From Chlorobiaceae bacterium (GTDB lineage Bacteria; Bacteroidota; Chlorobiia; Chlorobiales; Chlorobiaceae), in contig JAAXWX010000009.1 in NCBI GenBank assembly GCA_013334755.1, positions 1 through 53,544 of the forward strand: a stretch of DNA of 53,544 bases. The letters run 5' to 3'. This document shows, piece by piece, positions 1 to 7,256 of this stretch. Made by a program: the position numbers and the translations under genes. The notes below the pieces were generated by a model. It was not told the origin of the DNA. It made no database searches and saw only the letters and a list, made by a program, of their open reading frames with translations. Position 1 is the first letter of the stretch. Each line of letters opens with the position of its first letter.

Positions 1-244
1 AGCCAGTCGAAAAGCCGGCTGAAGAAATCTCTCCGGCTGTTGTTCCTCCAACCATGGGAATATTACCGGCAACCGAAGATATACCGGAAAGAAGTTCACG
101 ATGATTAAAGCGCATCGCAGCGAAAACGATGAGTACCTTGGCCGCGCGGTCAAGTTTTCCAACTGCGCAATGAGCTGCTTCCTGTCCCGCGGAAAATGAA
201 TCGGCAAGGGAACTGAATCCAACACTTATATTATTTATTGCCAT
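1..244 (-). CDS. FIST-domain sensory protein, N-terminal part (cut by window edge)
   Basis: This frame runs off the window edge and gives the first 81 residues of a protein starting at the ATG at 244. An AGGA ribosome-binding site lies just upstream of that start. The N-terminus has the VGFSS start, an AGQEAA segment, a hydrophobic KVLIVFAAM strand and the sequence VGGTTAGEIS, which together are the signature of the FIST N domain. FIST domains are predicted small-ligand sensors, often fused to histidine kinase, GGDEF or chemotaxis modules. The output module here is beyond the window. Two HTH regulators are encoded upstream on the same strand, so this may be a local signalling group. The family call is firm; the function is inferred. 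Confidence 0.75.
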   Translation of the reverse strand, partial: MAINNISVGFSSLADSFSAGQEAAHCAVGKLDRAAKVLIVFAAMRFNHRELLSGISSVAGNIPMVGGTTAGEISSAGFSTG

Positions 245-303
245 TATCTTCTCTTCCTGATAATCAGTTTTAGTGATTACTTACTTGGATCTTGCCGATC
301 CCT

Positions 304-510
304 TCATAGCCGCAAATTGCCGCGAGGGATATATCGTCCAGCATCAGGCATCAGCACAAACTTGAGTTGTCGGGTCTGCCTGAGCAGATTTTTGAGCAAC
401 CCCTGTTGCACATTGAAGATGTTGAGCCAGTAAAAACAAGTGAGTTGCAGCAAATGATCGCTTGCCGTTATTCCGGTGAACTTCAGCTTGCGCAAAAGCC
501 TCTCTTTCAT
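304..510 (-). pseudogene. Possible C-terminal remnant of a DDE transposase (IS1380-like)
   Basis: This 68-codon frame has no credible start or ribosome-binding site. Its second half (FYWLNIF, then a GLLKNLLRQTRQLKF stretch, then GRYIPRGNLRL before the stop) resembles the C-terminal end of IS1380-type transposases, where a helix reading roughly NLF-LFxxxLL is followed by an arginine-rich strand and a GRxxxxGxxLxL ending. No inverted repeats or catalytic part are present nearby. The match is by eye and weak, and it could be chance coding-like sequence. The rest of the 245-553 gap shows nothing else I can name. Confidence 0.3.
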
Positions 511-553
511 TTGAAAAAGAGGCTTTCGGTTTTCATCTCATATGCGGTGCTTC

Positions 554-1039
554 TTATAAAGAAACAGCAAGATCTGAAAGATAGGTCTTGATTGACTGGT
601 GTTTTCCAAGGCCAAGCTTTTTATGCATTCTGTAGCGGATACTTTCCATTCCTCTCGTTGATATTCCCACAGAGCGACCAATCTCCTTTGTATCGTAATT
701 CAGCTTGACAAGAAGACTTATTCTCAGTTCACGCTGGTTGAGGTTGGCATGTTTTTTTTGCAGTTTCGATAAAAAGACTGAATCGGACTCGGTCAGCTCT
801 ATATTCAGACGTTTTTCTATCGTCTCGGTTTCTATGAGGCTCAGGCAGGAGTCGGTCATTATTCTTTTAACAGCCGAATCAATTTCAAGAGCATGTATTT
901 GGTCGAGGAGGTTACGCAAGGAAGTGGTTTTTTCTGCGATTGCCGTGGATACTCTCGTCAGTTCCAGATCCTGATTTGCAATTCTTGTTCGAAGAGCGCT
1001 TATCTCTTTTTCGTAATCCTGAATGGATTTTGTATTCAT
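554..1039 (-). CDS. Coiled-coil / LuxR-type HTH transcriptional regulator
   Basis: This encodes a 161-residue regulator when started at the ATG at 1039. A GTG at 1162 would add 41 residues, but that stretch is AT-rich, unlike the paralogue next door, and has no ribosome-binding site. Residues 5-50 form a heptad-like coiled coil. Residues 100-145 are a LuxR/GerE-like helix-turn-helix: LNQRELR, then a TKEIGRSVGIS helix, then a recognition helix SIRYRMHKKLGL. The C-terminal 120 residues are strongly similar to those of the neighbouring 1237-2454 gene, so the pair arose by duplication. No receiver or other sensor domain is visible, so signal input probably comes through a partner. DNA-binding role confident; targets unknown. 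Confidence 0.75.
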   Translation of the reverse strand: MNTKSIQDYEKEISALRTRIANQDLELTRVSTAIAEKTTSLRNLLDQIHALEIDSAVKRIMTDSCLSLIETETIEKRLNIELTESDSVFLSKLQKKHANLNQRELRISLLVKLNYDTKEIGRSVGISTRGMESIRYRMHKKLGLGKHQSIKTYLSDLAVSL

Positions 1040-1236
1040 TTGTGCTTGTGTGTTTATAGTTGTATGACGTGTTAGCGGAAGTAATATGTGTATTATTTTT
1101 ATAAAAAATGAATAATTTTTACTTTTTCCTAAAAAAAATACTGTTATTTGTTCAGTCTTCACGCCAGTGAAGTAAGTGTATCCGATATTTCGGCGTTATA
1201 TTTTGGGATTATTCATCACCTTAACCGGCTCATCGG

Positions 1237-2454
1237 TTAAAGAAAAGAAGAGATTTCCTGAAGGCCGGTTTTAATTGATTGGTGTTTTTCGAGACCCATT
1301 TTTTTATGCATCCGGTAGCGGATGCTTTCGGAACCTCGCTTTGATATTCCCAGTGCCCGGGCAATTTGCGAGTTGTCATAATTCATTTTCACCAGGAGAG
1401 CGAGTCTCAGTTCCCGCTGATTAAGGCTTGGGTGACTTTTCTGAAGTTTTAACAGGAATTCTGAATCACTCACGGTCAGAGGAATGTTGTCGTGAGGTTG
1501 TTCACTTCTTTCCGATTCAATAAGTTCCTGGCATTGTTTCAGTATTGTTGTTTTCAGTTCGGGGTCAATGTCGATCATGTGGATGGTGCTGCAAAGCTTC
1601 TGAAGTACTGCTGTTGTTTTGTTGATTGCAGTTGTCATTCTTCTGAGCTCATTTTCCTGGGAAGCGGTTTTGCTTTTCAGTGTAATCCTGTCCTGTTCAA
1701 GATCGCGTATCATTTGTTTATTCAGAGCGATCTCGGCGTTTAACTGGATGATCTTTTTTGACAGTTGTTCTTCTTTGTCGATTGCCAGTCGTTCAAGCAA
1801 CAGTTGATGTTCTTTATCCCTTGCGTTCAAATCATTCTGAAGACTTTTAATTGCCATGAAAAAAGGATACAAGCTGTTTTCCCTCGGAGGTATGTTGATG
1901 TGCGGGTTTGTCATCTGCAGGAGACTTATACGGGCAACGGCGGCCAGGAATTCATTTTTGAGCTTTTCATCGCTGGATTCAACAGTGGAGAGGCTAAGTC
2001 TGCCGGTTTTGTATGCGATAACTTTTTCCATGGCATCTTTATAATTTGCGGCATAGAGCAGCCGGGTTTGTTCCGTTGAGATCGCCCCGAAGGTTTCTAT
2101 ATCGATTGCTATATCCGGATGAATGTTGTAGAGTACGACAAGGCGTATATTGCGGCCCCAGTTGAATATGAAGTTGAGAAAATCCTTTTTGTATTTGTAG
2201 GCAATACACCGGACATGATCAAAGTCAGCGATGATGTATAGTGATTTGTCGATCAGGTCAAGATCATTGAGTACTGCATGGAACTTTTTGGCTTCAATGC
2301 CGGAAAGAGTTATATCCGATTTTGCGTTGTGCGTCATAAAAATAATATCCTGTCCGATGCACCGGAACGTAGTATTGTAGCCGTCTTCATTATGCGGGGC
2401 TGTCCATTCAGGTTTTTCCTGAACAGGCAATTTGGATACCAGGCATTTATTCAT
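1237..2454 (-). CDS. STAS-like N-terminal domain / coiled-coil / LuxR-type HTH regulator
   Basis: This is a 405-residue protein with three visible parts. Residues 30-150 alternate hydrophobic strands and helices (SLYIIADFDHVRCIAYKY, then IRLVVLYNI, then AANYKDAMEKVI), a pattern reminiscent of SpoIIAA/STAS-like folds. Residues 205-300 are a long charged coiled coil. Residues 340-390 are an HTH with LNQRELRLALLVKMNY, an ALGIS turn and SIRYRMHKKMGL. The coiled coil and HTH match the downstream gene at 554-1039 closely; the N-terminal domain is extra. The ATG at 2454 follows an AGAAG ribosome-binding site. The STAS comparison is structural guesswork. The HTH assignment is solid. Confidence 0.75.
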   Translation of the reverse strand: MNKCLVSKLPVQEKPEWTAPHNEDGYNTTFRCIGQDIIFMTHNAKSDITLSGIEAKKFHAVLNDLDLIDKSLYIIADFDHVRCIAYKYKKDFLNFIFNWGRNIRLVVLYNIHPDIAIDIETFGAISTEQTRLLYAANYKDAMEKVIAYKTGRLSLSTVESSDEKLKNEFLAAVARISLLQMTNPHINIPPRENSLYPFFMAIKSLQNDLNARDKEHQLLLERLAIDKEEQLSKKIIQLNAEIALNKQMIRDLEQDRITLKSKTASQENELRRMTTAINKTTAVLQKLCSTIHMIDIDPELKTTILKQCQELIESERSEQPHDNIPLTVSDSEFLLKLQKSHPSLNQRELRLALLVKMNYDNSQIARALGISKRGSESIRYRMHKKMGLEKHQSIKTGLQEISSFL

Positions 2455-2966
2455 TTTTCTTCTAAACTGTTGTTCTGAAAAAAACTAAGTTTTTTAGTGC
2501 TGCCCCTGTTTTTTTGGGGGGATCAAGATTGTCCCTGTTGTGCAGGGAGGAATGTTCTCAGTAATAATGGGGGTATATCAGACTTTTGTATGATGTTACG
2601 CTAATTTCTTCAATTATAGAGTATTATACCTTTAATAAATAATGTTAAAGAATAAAATGAAAAAATTATTGTTAACATGATCAGGATAGTGTTTATTTGC
2701 TATGAAGTTGTTGTCAGGTTGGTTCGATTCTGAATGGTTGCCTGCCAGCATGGTTATCCTCCTGATCAACGTGTCACAGCAGCAATAAATTCTCTCAGCA
2801 TTGATCTTTCTTCACTCCTTGTATGTAGTAACAAGGGTATGGATATTCATGCACTTGACTGGATATGGGTTTTTGATCAGGATGTTTGAAGATTTCATTA
2901 TTCCTCATTTCACGGGTGATCAAGGTATAAATTTACAGGTGCCAGCCTTTCTTTTTCTATTCAGCA
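2455..2966. other. 512-bp AT-rich gap with divergent genes on either side
   Basis: The gap separates the minus-strand regulator from the plus-strand lipid kinase, so it must hold promoters for both. I see a small hairpin CCCTG-TTGTG-CAGGG near 2535 and AT-rich tracts around 2600-2690. I find no convincing gene, tRNA or repeat. A forward open frame across 2801-3001 has no ribosome-binding site and runs into the kinase start, so I treat it as non-coding. Confidence 0.5.
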
Positions 2967-3896
2967 ATGATGAACGGTTCCCGTTATCTTTTTATTTTTA
3001 ACCCGGCAGCAAATAAAGGTCGTGCGGCACGTAAGGCGGATTGGCTGAAGGCGCTTGTTGTTGACAGGAATGATTCTTCACTGATTACTACGGCTTATGC
3101 CGGACATGCCGGAGATATTGCCCGTTCCGAGATTCCTGAGAGTTCTTCTCTGATAGCTTGCGGGGGTGACGGAACGCTTCATGAAGTGATCAATGCTGTT
3201 GTCGGAGAGGGAGTCACTGTCGGGATTTTACCGATCGGGTCAGCAAATGATTTTATCAAAACACTGAATCCTCTTAACAAGTCTTATCCTGGAATCAGTC
3301 ATTTTTTCGATGCGGGAAGTAAAAATGTTGACGTCGGGAGCGTTTTGTTTGGCAGAACTGACCACCGCTATTTTATCAACTCTCTTGGTATCGGTTTCAC
3401 CGGCAGAGTTGCCAAGGCAGTTAAACGTCTGCCCTGGTTAAGAGGAGAGCTGAGTTACGTCTATGCGCTTTTCAGTGTTCTTGCCGATTATACATCATTG
3501 CCCATGCATATTACTATTACGCTGGAAGACTCTGTGCTGGAGCTTCATGAACCTGTGTTTGCTTTTTCTGTTTCCAACGGAAAAATTGAAGGTGGTAAAT
3601 TTATGATTGCTCCACATGCAGAGTTATCTGACGGGTTGCTTGATGTCTGCATTCTCAAGGATATGCCGAAGCATGAATTTTTTCGCTTTGTGCTCAAATA
3701 TCTTAAAGGAACACATATCAACGATCCCAAAGTCCTTTACTGCAAGGCGAAGGCGGTTGCCGTGACCTTGATTGCGCCGGATGTGATGCACATGGATGGA
3801 GAGGTCTATGATAATATTCACGGAAGAATTGGAATTTCGGTTGTGCCGGATGCTCTTCGCGTACTTTGCGATTTGCAGTCCGGTCCGAAAGTATAG
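2967..3896 (+). CDS. Diacylglycerol kinase-like lipid kinase (DagK/YegS family)
   Basis: The enzyme is expected to phosphorylate diacylglycerol or a related lipid with ATP at the inner membrane, recycling lipid head-group by-products. The 309 residues are the usual family length. The start shows the FNPAANKG nucleotide-binding loop (residues 11-18), followed by the diagnostic GGDGTLHEV motif (residues 66-74) and the LPIGSANDF segment (89-97). The C-terminal half has the family's beta-sandwich with MIAPHAELSDGLLDVCI. Two adjacent ATGs at 2967 and 2970 could both serve, and neither has a strong ribosome-binding site. It stands alone, with long gaps on both sides. Exact lipid substrate is not readable from sequence. 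Confidence 0.88.
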   Translation: MMNGSRYLFIFNPAANKGRAARKADWLKALVVDRNDSSLITTAYAGHAGDIARSEIPESSSLIACGGDGTLHEVINAVVGEGVTVGILPIGSANDFIKTLNPLNKSYPGISHFFDAGSKNVDVGSVLFGRTDHRYFINSLGIGFTGRVAKAVKRLPWLRGELSYVYALFSVLADYTSLPMHITITLEDSVLELHEPVFAFSVSNGKIEGGKFMIAPHAELSDGLLDVCILKDMPKHEFFRFVLKYLKGTHINDPKVLYCKAKAVAVTLIAPDVMHMDGEVYDNIHGRIGISVVPDALRVLCDLQSGPKV

Positions 3897-3931
3897 GCAG
3901 CTATCCCTTCATTGCAGGATACTTTAAAGAT

Positions 3932-3954
3932 CCGGCAAGTTCCCGGCTTTTTTT
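3932..3954 (+). terminator. Weak candidate terminator after the lipid kinase
   Basis: A four-base CCGG/CCGG stem with a seven-base loop is followed directly by seven T residues. The stem is short, so termination efficiency is doubtful, but placement 36 bases after the kinase stop is suitable. Confidence 0.3.
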
Positions 3955-4058
3955 ATATTCAATTAAGATGTTCAGATGTCCCTCTTTTTGTAAGGTTTTG
4001 TAACTGATCTGTATCCATTGTAGATAAAAAGGCTAATAGAATATAGGGCGTTTACCTT

Positions 4059-5309
4059 ATGCAGGTTCTTGTTTTTGAAGACAGCAGGGTGCTGGATTTA
4101 AAGCCTCTTGTCAATCTTAAGCCGGTATATGGACTTTATGCCGGATTTCGCTCCCTTCAGGAAAAGCTCGAACATTCAATAAGGGGGGAAGTGAAGCTGA
4201 CATACCATCTTCGCGGCTATCTTGCTCCCTTTTATGCCGAGCAGCATGCCGAATGTGTGGTCAACCGGCTTGAAGATAAGGAGGTGTTGCTCATCAATGG
4301 CCGTATAGTCTTTAATCAGGCTGCAGCCAGAGTGATTATCGAAGGTCTCTTTGATCCCGGCACAGCTTATATGCAGGGTGACGATTTGCTGTTTGCAAGA
4401 GTGCAGGCGTCCCTGATTACCGATTCCGCAGGCTTGATGCCGGATCTTATTGATACGTCAGTTCTTTCCGGACAGCTTGTTACTCAAGCGGTGACGGGAT
4501 TCAGGATTATCAGTAATCTCTGGGATCTGGTCGCGTTCCATCCTGACGAGCTGCTCAAGGATGCTGAAACGCTTGAACTTGGGCGTTTTGAGGGGGAGGT
4601 TCACCCTTCGGCTGCCATTGTCAACCGTTCGAATATTTATGTTGGCCCTGGTGCAGTTGTTCGGGCTGGAGCCGTTCTTGATGCTGATGAAGGGTTTGTG
4701 GCAATTGGTGCCGACGCAATTGTTGATCCGCAGGCTGTCCTGATGCAGAATGTGTTTCTTGCTTCCAGGGTGAGGGTGAAAACAGGCGCAAAACTTTACA
4801 GTAATGTAGCGGTAGGGATGGCATCAAGAGTGGGCGGGGAGGTCGAGGATTCTCTTATTGAGCCTTTTGCCAACAAGCAGCATGATGGTTTTCTTGGACA
4901 TTCTTACATCTCTTCCTGGTGTAATCTTGGTGCAGGTACGAATACAAGTGACCTCAAGAATAACTACAGCCGGATACAATTGTTGCATAATGGCCGATTG
5001 CGGATGACTGGTCTTCAGTTTCTCGGATTGCTGATGGGTGATCACAGCAAGAGCTCCATTAATTCGATGTTTAATACCGGAACCATTGTTGGAACAGGAG
5101 CGAACATTTTCGGCGGAGGATTTCCTCCGAAAGAGGTACCCTCTTTTTCCTGGGGTGGTATTGATGGTTTTATACCATATGAAATTGAAAAGGCCGTTGA
5201 AACAGCAAGGAGGGTTATGGAACGTCGTCAGGTTGTGATGAGCAGCTCCTATGAGTCAATGTTCCGTTTTGTTGCTGGCATGGAGAGCGCGTCGCCAATA
5301 TTTGTATAA
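4059..5309 (+). CDS. GlmU-like putative sugar nucleotidyltransferase
   Basis: This 416-residue protein resembles the GlmU-related family found in Bacteroidetes and Chlorobi. The N-terminal ~180 residues are a reduced nucleotidyltransferase-like domain with no clear GxGTRM nucleotide-binding loop. Residues ~185-380 form a left-handed beta helix built from hexapeptide repeats (VGPGAVVRAGAVL, VAIGADAIVDPQAVL, and a LGAGTNTSDLKNNYSRI stretch typical of GlmU acyltransferases). It probably transfers or modifies an activated sugar for cell-envelope synthesis. Because the canonical GlmU uridyltransferase loop is missing, I would not call it GlmU. The next gene, a glutaminase, starts 18 bases downstream. 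Confidence 0.75.
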   Translation: MQVLVFEDSRVLDLKPLVNLKPVYGLYAGFRSLQEKLEHSIRGEVKLTYHLRGYLAPFYAEQHAECVVNRLEDKEVLLINGRIVFNQAAARVIIEGLFDPGTAYMQGDDLLFARVQASLITDSAGLMPDLIDTSVLSGQLVTQAVTGFRIISNLWDLVAFHPDELLKDAETLELGRFEGEVHPSAAIVNRSNIYVGPGAVVRAGAVLDADEGFVAIGADAIVDPQAVLMQNVFLASRVRVKTGAKLYSNVAVGMASRVGGEVEDSLIEPFANKQHDGFLGHSYISSWCNLGAGTNTSDLKNNYSRIQLLHNGRLRMTGLQFLGLLMGDHSKSSINSMFNTGTIVGTGANIFGGGFPPKEVPSFSWGGIDGFIPYEIEKAVETARRVMERRQVVMSSSYESMFRFVAGMESASPIFV

Positions 5310-5327
5310 TTTTAAGTATGGATTTGC

Positions 5328-5891
5328 ATGATTCTTGTTGTCGATAATTATGACTCTTTTACCTATAATCTGGTTCAATATATTGGAGAGTCCGGTAAGA
5401 GTGTTGAGGTGTACCGTAATGATGAGCTTTCTGTCGGAGAGATTGTTGCCATGGCTCCCGAAAAGATTGTTATTTCGCCGGGACCGGGTACTCCGGATGA
5501 TGCTGGTGTATCGGTTTCGCTGATACATGCCGTAAAGGGTAAAATTCCTCTTCTCGGGGTTTGTCTGGGGCATCAGTCAATTGGTGCTGCTTTGGGTGGA
5601 AACGTGGTGAGGGCTTCCACTATCATGCATGGCAAGACCTCGCAGGTTTATCATGATAATCAAGGCATTTTCAGAGGAGTTGATAATCCGTTTACAGCAA
5701 CACGGTATCACTCTCTTATTGTGGAGCGCGAGACGCTTCCTGAGACGCTTGCTATCCGGGCCTGGACGGAGGATGGAATCATCATGGGGATGGATTCAGA
5801 GCAGCTTCTTCTCTATGGTGTTCAGTTTCATCCGGAATCGATCATGACCAGTGAAGGCAGAAAAATTATCAGGAATTTTCTTGAACTGTAG
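5328..5891 (+). CDS. trpG: Anthranilate / aminodeoxychorismate synthase glutaminase subunit
   Basis: This is a 187-residue class I glutamine amidotransferase that supplies ammonia to chorismate for tryptophan (TrpG) or folate (PabA) synthesis. The start [10 protein letters not shown], the oxyanion strand SPGPGTP, nucleophile Cys79 in GVCLGHQ, and His168/Glu170 in QFHPES form the complete catalytic set. Length is normal for the free subunit. No TrpE or PabB partner is encoded nearby. Many bacteria share one such subunit between both pathways, so TrpG and PabA cannot be separated from sequence alone. It lies between the GlmU-like gene and a LOG-family gene with short gaps, probably as one transcript. 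Confidence 0.92.
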   Translation: MILVVDNYDSFTYNLVQYIGESGKSVEVYRNDELSVGEIVAMAPEKIVISPGPGTPDDAGVSVSLIHAVKGKIPLLGVCLGHQSIGAALGGNVVRASTIMHGKTSQVYHDNQGIFRGVDNPFTATRYHSLIVERETLPETLAIRAWTEDGIIMGMDSEQLLLYGVQFHPESIMTSEGRKIIRNFLEL

Positions 5892-5916
5892 TATTTGATT
5901 GAGAGGATCCAAGCGT

Positions 5917-6654
5917 ATGGATATTTATCGCTGTTCTTCAGGAAAAGAGAGGGAGAGTACCGGTAATGGCGAAGCCCTGCATGTCGGTTTAAATCGGGAA
6001 AGTGATGCAATGGCTGACGGATGGCGGGTGTTCAAGATCATGGCAGAATTTGTCAGCGGTTTTGAAATGATGTCTGATGCTGGTCCGGCTGTTGCTGTTT
6101 TTGGCTCAACAAGAGTCACTTCAGATAGTCCTGAATATCTTCTCGCCGAGAGACTTGGCTGCCTGCTTGCAGGTGAAGGATTTTCTGTAATAACCGGGGG
6201 AGGACCCGGTGTTATGGCTGCGGCGAACAAGGGGGCACAAAGTGCCGGCGGTGCATCTATCGGTTTCAATATCAAGCTCCCAAACCAGCAAAAGCCAAAT
6301 AAATATATTGATCATGATAAAGTAGTCAGTTTTCAGTATTTCTTTGTGCGTAAGGTGATGTTCATGAAATACGCCCAGGCATTTATAGCCCTTCCGGGTG
6401 GTTATGGTACACTTGATGAAGTGATGGAAGCTATTACATTAATACAGACAGGGAAAAGTGAGCGTTTTCCTGTTATATTAGTGGGAAAGAGCTATTGGGA
6501 AGGGTTGTACCGCTGGATTGAGGAGACCATGTGCAGGGAGAAGGGCTTTATCCATGCTGACGATCTTGGATTCATTTATCTTGAAGATAGTCCGGAAGAG
6601 GTTATAGCAATTATCAAAAGATTTTATCCTGATGGCTATTCCCTGAATTTTTAA
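5917..6654 (+). CDS. LOG-family nucleotide-binding protein (Rossmann fold)
   Basis: This protein of 245 residues belongs to the family first labelled 'lysine decarboxylase'. Characterised members hydrolyse cytokinin-type or purine nucleoside monophosphates to base and ribose phosphate. The diagnostic PGGYGTLDE motif is at residues 160-168, and the glycine-rich TGGGPGVMAAANKGA at about 93-107. I chose the ATG at 5917 because a GAGAGGA ribosome-binding site sits about nine bases upstream; a TTG at 5899 would overlap that site. About 35 non-conserved residues precede the fold. The physiological substrate is unknown, and the neighbours (glutaminase, HTH regulator) do not settle it. Confidence 0.85.
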   Translation: MDIYRCSSGKERESTGNGEALHVGLNRESDAMADGWRVFKIMAEFVSGFEMMSDAGPAVAVFGSTRVTSDSPEYLLAERLGCLLAGEGFSVITGGGPGVMAAANKGAQSAGGASIGFNIKLPNQQKPNKYIDHDKVVSFQYFFVRKVMFMKYAQAFIALPGGYGTLDEVMEAITLIQTGKSERFPVILVGKSYWEGLYRWIEETMCREKGFIHADDLGFIYLEDSPEEVIAIIKRFYPDGYSLNF

Positions 6655-6908
6655 TGAGCAATTGTCTGTCGGAAGCTCTCTTTTCAGCCATCTCAGAAGC
6701 GTGTCCGATTCAGACGCCGTCAGTTGTGGATCAGGTTTCCGGAGTTAAGAGCATTGTTGATGAGCCGACCGTTTTGAAATTCCGCTTTGGATTCGGGCTT
6801 TGTTCTTATATTTCCCTTTCTAAAAAATTCAGAATATTCCGGCCAGATACGACGATGCCGGTGGTCAGCCAGGATCTTCCCCAAAAAACTGAACGTAATT
6901 CCTGTTAA
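6654..6908 (+). CDS. Uncertain small ORF coupled to the LOG gene
   Basis: An 84-codon frame whose ATG overlaps the LOG stop codon (TAATG), an arrangement typical of translational coupling. It ends 18 bases before the next gene. I do not recognise the product. It has no signal peptide, membrane helix or motif, and the sequence looks only weakly protein-like. It could equally be a spacer that happens to be open. Confidence 0.22.
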   Translation: MSNCLSEALFSAISEACPIQTPSVVDQVSGVKSIVDEPTVLKFRFGFGLCSYISLSKKFRIFRPDTTMPVVSQDLPQKTERNSC

Positions 6909-6926
6909 TTTCAAAAGAGTGATATC

Positions 6927-7250
6927 GTGATTTTTCCCTGTGAAAACGCCGTCTGGTATTATCTACCTCAAATCAGGGCTGATCTTGCCATTGAGCTCGT
7001 AAAAACCGGCATGACGCAGTCTATGGCGGCCAAGAAACTTGGTGTTACCCCCGCTGCTGTTTCGCAGTATATTCATAAAAAACGGGGTATGCAATCGATC
7101 AAAAGCCGGAGCTATCGCAAGGAGATTGAGCTGGCGGTTAAAAAAATCTGTGAAGAGGACTCGTCGGATGACCTTCATCGTATAGTCTGCAACTGCTGTC
7201 ACCTGCTGCAAAAGGAAAATGAACAGAAAACGTGCGGCAAACAAGGTTGA
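6927..7250 (+). CDS. Small HTH regulator with clustered cysteines (COG2522-like)
   Basis: A 107-residue putative transcription factor. It starts at a GTG preceded by AGAG. The N-terminus MIFPCE, the helix LPQIRADLAIELV and the HTH at residues 30-50 (TQSMAAKKLGVTPAAVSQYI) match the small predicted-regulator family COG2522, widespread in archaea and anaerobes. Cysteines occur at 5, 75, 88, 90 and 91 (VCNCC). Their spacing suggests a metal or Fe-S site near the C-terminus, which would make this a redox or metal sensor. That last step is inference. It converges on bshC with only six bases between stop codons. Confidence 0.7.
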   Translation: MIFPCENAVWYYLPQIRADLAIELVKTGMTQSMAAKKLGVTPAAVSQYIHKKRGMQSIKSRSYRKEIELAVKKICEEDSSDDLHRIVCNCCHLLQKENEQKTCGKQG

Positions 7251-7256
7251 TGAACT

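Noticed and set aside
1040-1162. Longer version of the small HTH regulator starting at GTG 1162
   Set aside because: The added 41 residues are AT-rich and lack any ribosome-binding site, and the conserved coiled coil begins after 1039.
1221-1240. Inverted repeat TTAACCG...CGGTTAA at the end of the 405-residue regulator gene
   Set aside because: It overlaps the stop codon but is not followed by a T-tract in the gene's direction, so I do not call it a terminator.
2801-3001. Plus-strand ORF of 66 codons before the lipid kinase
   Set aside because: No ribosome-binding site, no recognisable features, and it overlaps the real kinase start.
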